DNA of 8,285 bases from Acidobacteriota bacterium (GTDB lineage: Bacteria; Acidobacteriota; Terriglobia; Versatilivoradales; Versatilivoraceae): positions 1 to 8,285 of the forward strand of contig JAPOZE010000046.1 of the NCBI GenBank assembly GCA_026706225.1, given 5' to 3'. The notes beneath the pieces are model-generated. The model made no database searches and was not told the origin of the DNA. It saw nothing but the letters and a program-made list of their open reading frames with translations. This document shows positions 1-4,667 of the stretch, one piece after another. Numbering within the stretch: position 1 is the stretch's first letter; each line of letters starts with the position of its first letter. A program made the position numbers and the translations under genes.

Positions 1-1
1 C

Positions 2-109
2 AAGCTGAGCTATCTCCACCACGGCCGGGACGAAACCCCGACCGACTATCCGGTGACCGGGGCCAAGGTCGTGCGGGAACTGCTCGACCGGCCATCGGTC
101 CCGGCCTAG
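2..109 (+). CDS. C-terminal end of an unidentified protein (partial, 5' end outside window)
   Basis: An open frame enters from the left edge in the second reading position and stops at TAG (107-109), leaving 35 residues. The tail contains the stretch YPVTGAKVVRELL followed by DRPSVPA, which reads like a real globular C-terminus (alternating hydrophobic and charged residues, GC-rich third positions) rather than random sequence. The other two forward frames give low-complexity Pro/Arg-rich peptides. It converges on the oxidoreductase gene whose stop lies at 157-159, leaving 47 bp between the two stops. I do not recognise the family and assign no function. Confidence 0.5.
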   Translation, partial: KLSYLHHGRDETPTDYPVTGAKVVRELLDRPSVPA

Positions 110-138
110 CCCGACTTTACCGCCTTCGGATTGGAACG

Positions 139-155
139 AGCCGTAAGTGGCGGCT
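139..155 (-). terminator. Weak stem-loop just downstream of the FAD/GcvT gene
   Basis: Arms AGCCG (139-143) and CGGCT (151-155) are exact reverse complements around a 7-nt loop. The hairpin begins two bases beyond the stop codon of the minus-strand gene, in the short convergent gap. There is no T-run on either side, so it is at best a weak or Rho-assisted transcription end, and a 5-bp stem could be chance. Confidence 0.2.
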
Positions 156-156
156 G

Positions 157-2703
157 CTAAGCTTTCATCCGGGTGTTCCCGGGATCGAACAGGGGCGCGG
201 CGGCCACCGTCACCGGATAGGCGCTGTTCATGTACAGCACCTGCAGCCTGGTGCCGGGCGTAGCGTGCTCAAGCGGCAGATAGGCGAGCAGGAGATACTT
301 ACCGACCGAAGGCCCCATGCCGGCCGAGGTTACCCGCGACTCCCGGTCGCGGGCGTCGACGATGCGCGCACCGTCCGCGGTGAGGATCGGCTCGTTGCCC
401 CCGGTGGGAAAGCGCCTCAGCCCCGATGGGTCGGCATGGGTGTCCATGGTCAGCGTGCACAGCTTGGCCACGGGTGGCGCCGAGCGCGCCTCCAGATAGG
501 CGTTTCTGCCGATGAAGTCCGCGTCTTTCACGCGGGCCTGCCCCAGACCGGCCTCCACCGGTGAGTGCTCCGAGTCGAGATCGGCGCCCATGAGCGCGTA
601 GCTCTTCTCCAGCCGGCCGGTGCCGCCGTACACTCCCATGCCTACCGGCCGGGCGTCGAAGGGGCGGCCGGCCTCCAGCACCGCGTCCCACAGATGCACA
701 CCGTGGGGCATGTCGGCATAGACCTCCCAACCGCTCTCACCCACGTAGGAGATGCGCAGCATCGTCACCGGCACGCCGCCGACGATCGCCTCCTGCAGCG
801 TGCCGTAGGGAAAGGCCGCTTGGGAGAGCGGCGTGTCGGTGAGGGTGGAGAGCAGTGCGCCGGCGTCCGGACCCCACACGCCGAGAGTACAAATTGCAGA
901 CGACAGGTTCTCGAACTGCACGGAGCCGTCAGGGGGCAGATGCCGGCGGAACCAGACCTCGTCGCGCGCGCCGTCGAAGGCGCCGGTGACGATGCGGAAC
1001 CGATCTTCGGCGAGCCGCTGGATGGTGAGATCGGCTCGGATGCCGCCTTCGGGCGTGAGCAGCGGCGTGTAGATGCAGCGGCCCACGGGACGATCGCAGC
1101 GGTTCACCGTCAGTCTTTCAAGGTAGGGCGTCACACCGGGTCCGGACGCGTCGAAGATCTGAAACCCGCTCAGATCGACGATACCCACCTTCTCCCGCAG
1201 GTGGAGGTGTTCCGCGTCGATGATGGGCGACCACCAGCGGCGGTCCCACTCGTGGGGGCGGTCCGCGACCGCGTAGCGCGAAACCAGATCGGCGTTGCTC
1301 GCGTACCACTGGGGGCGTTCCCAGCCGCGCGCCTCGTGGAACTCGGCGCCCAGGGCGGCGGTCCGGTCATGGAAGGGAGCTCGCTTCATGCCGCGGGCCG
1401 AAGCCCACTGCTCGCGCGGATGCACGATGCCGTAGGTCTTGTTGAAGTGCTCCTGGCAGCGCCGGCCAATGTGCTGCACGGTCCGCTCGTGGGGGTAGAA
1501 TCGGGTGACGTCGGACCCGTGCGGATCGCACAGGCGCGGGTAGCCGTGGGTGATCCACTCCGCCACCAGCCGCGCCGTGCCCGGGCCTTCCTTGACCCAG
1601 ACGGCCGCGGCCGACCAGAGCTTCTCCACCTCGGCCGTCTCTCCCAGCACCTGGTTTGCGTCGGGAGTCAGCGACAGCAGGCCGTTGACCGCGTACTGCA
1701 TCTCGGACCCGGCCAGCAGCGCGCCCATGATCTCGCGGGCGTGTTCGAGCTGGGGTGCGAAGTCGCCGGAGGTGAACGGCAACTCGGTGGGCGACCGCTC
1801 GGCCTCGGCCAGAGACGGAATGTCGTCGGGATGCACCAGGATGGGCCGATGGGCGTAGGAGCCGACCTGCATCACCTCCCGACTCTGCCGCTCATACATG
1901 AACGTGTCCATGTCGCGCACGATGGGGAAGCCGATCTCGTTTCCGGTCCGGTGCAGAAGGTCGATCGAGCCGAAGTTGGCCATTTGGTGCACGGCCGGCG
2001 TCAGGGGAATGGTGGCGCCGGCCATGGCGGCCAGGCGCGGGCTCCAGACCCCGCAGGCGATCACCACCTGCTCGACCTCGATCGCCCCCTCGGCGGTAAC
2101 CACGGCGCGGATGCGCGGGCGGCCCAAGGGGGGGCGGGTCACCTCGAGCCCGGTGACCTCGGTGTTGTCCAGCACCGTGAGCACGCCCTTCGCCTGCGCC
2201 CGCTCGCGCATGATCGTACCTGCCCGGACCGAGTCGACCACCGACGCGCTGGGCGTGTAGAAGCCGCCCCGGATCACCTCGCCGTTCACGAACGGGGCCT
2301 TGGCGACCACCTCGGCCGCCGACAGCAGCTCGGCTTCGATGCCCCAGGCCCGCGCCGAGGTCATGCGCCGGCGCAATTCCTCCATGCGGGCCTCGGTGCG
2401 CGCCACCTCGATGCCGCCGCAGGTGGTGTTGACGCCGAGCGCTTGGTACTGGCGTTGGCTGTCCAGCGTCAGCATGGCGATCTCGCGGTTGTGGTCGGTC
2501 GGAAAGATGAAGTTCGAGGCGTGGCCGGTCGAGCCCCCCGGCTTGGGCAGCGGTCCCTTGTCGATGAGCAGCAGGTCGCGCCAACCGAGCTCCGCCAGGT
2601 GAGCGACCAGGCAGTTGCCGACGATGCCGGCGCCGATCACGGCGATGCTTCCCCGCTTCGGCGCAGCGGGCCGGACCGTGCTGCTCTTGTTGTGCCCCTT
2701 CAT
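157..2703 (-). CDS. FAD-dependent oxidoreductase fused to GcvT domain (dimethylglycine/sarcosine dehydrogenase-like)
   Basis: Predicted cytosolic flavoenzyme of 848 residues that oxidatively demethylates an N-methyl amine and passes the one-carbon unit to tetrahydrofolate; the actual amine is unknown. The N-terminal DAO-type FAD domain shows the Rossmann motif GAGIVGN (residues 24-30) and GSTGHASN (57-64). His61 aligns with the histidine that binds FAD covalently in dimethylglycine and sarcosine dehydrogenases. A DAO/linker region extends to about residue 440. The GcvT barrel follows (about 445-735), with GGIRADLTI (553-561), GESGWEVY (655-662) and GTGRLEKSYALMGADLD (694-710), then a GcvT C-terminal barrel (about 745-840). 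Total length is normal for the family. The start chosen is the ATG at 2703, which has GGGAG six bases upstream. An in-frame ATG at 2793 would add 30 residues, but it has no ribosome site and lies inside the promoter region. It is transcribed divergently from the DmdA-like gene. Family assignment is firm; substrate is inference. Confidence 0.9.
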   Translation of the reverse strand: MKGHNKSSTVRPAAPKRGSIAVIGAGIVGNCLVAHLAELGWRDLLLIDKGPLPKPGGSTGHASNFIFPTDHNREIAMLTLDSQRQYQALGVNTTCGGIEVARTEARMEELRRRMTSARAWGIEAELLSAAEVVAKAPFVNGEVIRGGFYTPSASVVDSVRAGTIMRERAQAKGVLTVLDNTEVTGLEVTRPPLGRPRIRAVVTAEGAIEVEQVVIACGVWSPRLAAMAGATIPLTPAVHQMANFGSIDLLHRTGNEIGFPIVRDMDTFMYERQSREVMQVGSYAHRPILVHPDDIPSLAEAERSPTELPFTSGDFAPQLEHAREIMGALLAGSEMQYAVNGLLSLTPDANQVLGETAEVEKLWSAAAVWVKEGPGTARLVAEWITHGYPRLCDPHGSDVTRFYPHERTVQHIGRRCQEHFNKTYGIVHPREQWASARGMKRAPFHDRTAALGAEFHEARGWERPQWYASNADLVSRYAVADRPHEWDRRWWSPIIDAEHLHLREKVGIVDLSGFQIFDASGPGVTPYLERLTVNRCDRPVGRCIYTPLLTPEGGIRADLTIQRLAEDRFRIVTGAFDGARDEVWFRRHLPPDGSVQFENLSSAICTLGVWGPDAGALLSTLTDTPLSQAAFPYGTLQEAIVGGVPVTMLRISYVGESGWEVYADMPHGVHLWDAVLEAGRPFDARPVGMGVYGGTGRLEKSYALMGADLDSEHSPVEAGLGQARVKDADFIGRNAYLEARSAPPVAKLCTLTMDTHADPSGLRRFPTGGNEPILTADGARIVDARDRESRVTSAGMGPSVGKYLLLAYLPLEHATPGTRLQVLYMNSAYPVTVAAAPLFDPGNTRMKA

Positions 2704-2709
2704 TCTCAT

Positions 2710-2714
2710 CTCCC
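2710..2714 (-). promoter_or_regulatory. Ribosome binding site deciding the start of the FAD/GcvT gene
   Basis: On the minus strand GGGAG is followed by six bases (ATGAGA) and then the ATG at 2703-2701. The ATG at 2709-2707 directly abuts the GGGAG and is too close to be used efficiently. The upstream ATG at 2793 has no purine-rich leader. This favours the 848-residue product. Confidence 0.55.
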
Positions 2715-2769
2715 GGTTGTGCTCGGGGACCCGGGCCGCGTGCCTTTCCTCGACAGCCGCCCTGAACGG

Positions 2770-2799
2770 TTGACCGCGGCCGGAATCGTGCATGATAAT
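2770..2799 (+). promoter_or_regulatory. Sigma70-like promoter for the DmdA-like gene
   Basis: TTGACC (2770-2775, five of six matches to TTGACA) is followed after 18 bp by GATAAT (2794-2799, five of six matches to TATAAT). This is the AT-richest patch in an otherwise very GC-rich intergenic region. A start of transcription near 2806 would leave a leader of about 60 nt before the ATG at 2866. The -35 lies within a short inverted repeat, CGGT-TG-ACCG (2767-2776), which is too short to call an operator. The match is by eye against the E. coli-type consensus. Confidence 0.5.
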
Positions 2800-2821
2800 T
2801 CAGTCCGTCCCGCTCCTGCAA
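2792..2821 (-). promoter_or_regulatory. Overlapping divergent promoter for the FAD/GcvT gene
   Basis: On the minus strand TTGCAG (2821-2816) is separated by 18 bp from TATCAT (2797-2792, five of six matches to TATAAT). The -35 is poor, matching only TTG. The -10 physically overlaps the -10 of the plus-strand promoter, so two polymerases could not occupy both at once. Transcription would start near 2785, giving a leader of about 80 nt to the ATG at 2703 and excluding the more upstream ATG at 2793. Confidence 0.35.
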
Positions 2822-2822
2822 A

Positions 2823-2835
2823 CGTCCGCCGGACG
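2823..2835. promoter_or_regulatory. Perfect 13-bp palindrome, possible operator
   Basis: CGTCCG-C-CGGACG is a perfect inverted repeat with 6-bp arms and a single central base. It lies just downstream of the predicted plus-strand transcription start and directly upstream of the minus-strand -35. That position would let one dimeric regulator affect both divergent genes. It could also act as a small hairpin in the mRNA leader of the DmdA-like gene. No regulator gene is visible in the window. Confidence 0.35.
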
Positions 2836-2853
2836 CTGGTTCGCAAGGACGCA

Positions 2854-2863
2854 AGGGGAGGAG
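2854..2863 (+). promoter_or_regulatory. Strong Shine-Dalgarno site of the DmdA-like gene
   Basis: The purine run AGGGGAGGAG ends two bases before the ATG at 2866 and contains GGAG cores 4 to 7 bases upstream of it. The same frame remains open far upstream (from 565) only because it is antisense to the oxidoreductase gene. This ribosome site therefore fixes the true start. Confidence 0.75.
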
Positions 2864-2865
2864 CC

Positions 2866-4170
2866 ATGAGCGGTCAGCCGCGCGGCGTCGACCAATCCGA
2901 CCGCATCGTACCGATCAACCTGCGCCAGAGTGGCACCACCCCCACCCAACTGCTCATCTCCACCCGCGTGCGAAAGTCTCCCTACTGGCATCTGTCCCAT
3001 GCCGCGGGTTGCTGGCGGGCCACCGTCTACAACCGCGTGTACCATCCGCGCGGCTACGTCCGGCCCGAGGATGGCGGCGCCGCGGCCGAGCACGAGGCCC
3101 TGACGCAGCACGTCACGCTGTGGAACGTCGCGGTCGAACGGCAGATCCGGGTCGCCGGCACGGACGCCCAGCGGTTCGTCGACTACGTCATCACCCGCGA
3201 CGCGACCCTCATCGAGCCGATGAGCGCCCGCTACGTCATCCTCTGCAACGACAAGGGCGGCATCCTGAACGACCCGGTGCTGCTGCGCCTCTCCCGCAAC
3301 GAGTTCTGGTTCTCGCTGGCCGACTCCGACCTGCTGTACTGGCTGCAGGGCGTCAACGTGGGGCTGCGCATGGAGGTGGAGATCGACGAGATCGATGTTT
3401 GCCCGGTGCAGATCCAGGGGCCGAAGTCGCTCGCGCTGATGGTCGATCTGGTCGGAGGCGCCATCCGGGATATCCCCTACTACGGCCTCCTCGAAGCGGA
3501 GATCGGGGGCTGTTCGGTCGTCGTCTCCCAGTCCGGCTTCTCGGGCGAGAAGGGTTACGAAATCTATCTGCGGGACGCGACCCTGCACGCCGAAAGGCTG
3601 TGGAGCGCGGTGCTTGAGGCGGGGAAAACCCACCGACTGATGGTCATCGCCCCCGGCCATCAGCGCCGCATCCAGGCCGGCATCCTGTCCTGGGGCCAGG
3701 ACATGGACCATGAGACGGCGCCGTTCCAGTGCAACCTGGCCTACCAGGTGCCGCGCAGGAAAAGGGGCGACTACATCGGGCGGGCGGCCCTCGAACGGAT
3801 GCGCGCCGAGATCGAGGCCGGCAGACCGCCGTTCAAGATGGTCATGGTGGGCATGAGGCTGGGCGGGAAGCCGATCGACGACTATGCGCCGGATTTCTGG
3901 CTGGTCTCGGATGTCGGCGGCGGCGACCCGATCGGGTACCTGACTTCGCCCTGGCACGCCCCCGAGATCGGCTGCAACATCGCCCTGGGCTACGTGCCGC
4001 TCGGCAAGTCCGCGGTCGGGACCGAGCTGCGGGTCTGGCTGCCCGACGATTACGCCAGTGAACCGGGACGGCCGGACCCCGCCTGGGTGTGCGAGGTCCC
4101 TTTCCGTCCGTCCGTCAACCCGAGCGCCCGCGAGCGGGCCCACGCCCGCGGCGAAGACACGGCTGACTAG
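2866..4170 (+). CDS. DmdA-like tetrahydrofolate-dependent demethylase / aminomethyltransferase (GcvT family)
   Basis: A 434-residue GcvT-fold protein predicted to move a methyl or one-carbon group from a small substrate to tetrahydrofolate in the cytoplasm. The pattern matches the DMSP demethylase DmdA clade more closely than housekeeping GcvT or vanillate demethylase LigM: an Arg-rich start of the fold (STRVRKSPY, 32-40), TVYNRVYHP (53-61), LWNVAVERQI (85-94), GGILNDPVLL (131-140), SLADSDLLYW (150-159), VQIQGPKS (181-188) and SGEKGYEIYL (226-235). The GcvT signature RRIQAGILSWGQDMD (267-281) is also present. As in DmdA, Asn136 replaces the first Asp of the T-protein GGxxDD motif. It is longer than DmdA (about 370 residues), with about 30 extra N-terminal residues and a longer C-terminal part. 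There is no signal peptide or membrane segment. It is divergent from the FAD/GcvT gene, which suggests shared control and linked one-carbon chemistry. The methyl donor cannot be read from sequence, and calling it DmdA would over-annotate. Confidence 0.88.
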   Translation: MSGQPRGVDQSDRIVPINLRQSGTTPTQLLISTRVRKSPYWHLSHAAGCWRATVYNRVYHPRGYVRPEDGGAAAEHEALTQHVTLWNVAVERQIRVAGTDAQRFVDYVITRDATLIEPMSARYVILCNDKGGILNDPVLLRLSRNEFWFSLADSDLLYWLQGVNVGLRMEVEIDEIDVCPVQIQGPKSLALMVDLVGGAIRDIPYYGLLEAEIGGCSVVVSQSGFSGEKGYEIYLRDATLHAERLWSAVLEAGKTHRLMVIAPGHQRRIQAGILSWGQDMDHETAPFQCNLAYQVPRRKRGDYIGRAALERMRAEIEAGRPPFKMVMVGMRLGGKPIDDYAPDFWLVSDVGGGDPIGYLTSPWHAPEIGCNIALGYVPLGKSAVGTELRVWLPDDYASEPGRPDPAWVCEVPFRPSVNPSARERAHARGEDTAD

Positions 4171-4315
4171 CGTTCTGTCTCAGAAAAAGGGTTGCCATCT
4201 CTCGGAACGCAACGGCGCCGGATTCCAGGAGCGACGACGGCAGCCGAGAGGGCGCATTCAGGGTGGCAGCCGGTGGGCTTGGTTTTGTGGCGGAGGCCAG
4301 TGGAGTTCTCTACAA

Positions 4316-4342
4316 TAATCCTGTTTATCCTGTCCATCCAGG
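4316..4342. repeat. Period-9 tandem repeat (NNATCCTGT type)
   Basis: Three consecutive 9-bp units: TAATCCTGT (4316-4324), TTATCCTGT (4325-4333) and the diverged CCATCCAGG (4334-4342). The first two differ at one position; the third keeps the ATCC core. The stretch is notably AT-richer than its surroundings. From memory, strings of the TCCTGTTTATCCTGTC type recur between genes of many environmental bacteria, where they yield artefactual peptides such as DRINRI or QDKQD. Both peptides are encoded on the minus strand here. Confidence 0.6.
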
Positions 4343-4370
4343 TAAATGATCCATCTACTCGTGCATGAGG

Positions 4371-4409
4371 TTGAATCGACTCCCGCCCCTCCACGAAGGG
4401 GCGGTTCAA
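4371..4409. repeat. GC-rich stem-loop
   Basis: CCGCCCCT (4383-4390) pairs exactly with AGGGGCGG (4397-4404) around a 6-nt loop. Outer arms TTGAA (4371-4375) and TTCAA (4405-4409) are also complementary, across a 7-nt one-sided bulge. The stem is strong, but no T-run follows on either strand, so it does not look like an intrinsic terminator. It may be part of a repeat remnant or an RNA-stabilising structure. Confidence 0.5.
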
Positions 4410-4504
4410 ACGAGCGTGAAACGGCTGACCGGGAGTAAAGGCGAAGCGCGAATGGACACGAAGACCGATGAACCTCCCCTGACGCGAATACGTCATGGGA
4501 TGAA

Positions 4505-4667
4505 GCCCACCCGGGAGCGCGGGCGTCCCGCCCGCACACGTCTTGGCACAGCTTCGGCCATCTTCTCCACTCCTGCCGGCTGGGTGGCCGGCTGGGGCAT
4601 CGCAGGGAAACTGAGCGGCACGCAACGGGGTAGCATGCGGGCGGGACGCCCGCGCTCCCGGGTGGGC
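4505..4667. mobile_element. MITE-like element with perfect 32-bp inverted ends
   Basis: The 32 bases at 4505-4536 are the exact reverse complement of 4636-4667, with 99 bp between them. Such a match cannot be chance, even at high GC. Each arm itself contains a tight hairpin, GCGGGCG-3 nt-CGCCCGC (4519-4535 and 4637-4653), and a CCCGGG palindrome. The interior has a direct repeat GCCGGCTGGG (4575-4584 and 4587-4596) and no transposase. The arms translate to strings such as AGRPR and GRDARAP, which I recall as recurrent artefact peptides in environmental genomes, suggesting a dispersed family. No clear target-site duplication is visible: the flanks immediately outside do not match. It could be a non-autonomous transposon, a REP/BIME-type palindromic unit or a structured RNA. 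The right arm overlaps the next gene's start. Confidence 0.7.

Larger units (their letters stand above)
4171..4634. other. Gene-free region containing repeat remnants
   Basis: These 464 bp separate the two gene blocks. Frames remain open here because of high GC, but their translations are rich in Arg, Gly and Pro and have no recognisable domain. The region contains a period-9 repeat, a stem-loop and the left arm of a MITE-like inverted-repeat element, annotated separately. A lone TACAAT (4311-4316) resembles a -10, but no -35 sits at a proper distance, so I call no promoter. No intrinsic terminator with a T-run follows the DmdA-like gene. Confidence 0.6.

Noticed and set aside
2704..2793. Thirty-residue N-terminal extension of the FAD/GcvT gene from ATG 2793
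   Set aside because: No ribosome site, overlaps the predicted promoter patch, and adds sequence unlike the family; ATG 2703 has GGGAG at good spacing.
565..2865. Long plus-strand open frame running into the DmdA-like gene, antisense to the FAD/GcvT gene
   Set aside because: It lies opposite a clear family member, its translation is His/Arg/Gly-rich with no domain, and the strong ribosome site at 2854-2863 marks the true start at 2866.
2800..4143. Minus-strand 447-codon open frame
   Set aside because: Antisense shadow of the DmdA-like gene; no domain or ribosome site, and high GC explains the lack of stops.
4170..4210. GCGTTC...GAACGC inverted repeat after the DmdA-like gene as a terminator
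   Set aside because: Arms of only 6 bp are separated by 29 nt and no T-run follows; not convincing as a terminator.
4365..4634. Upstream in-frame extension of the multihaem protein by 90 codons
   Set aside because: Covers the stem-loop and repeat element, has no ribosome site, and would place the signal peptide about 100 residues inside the protein.
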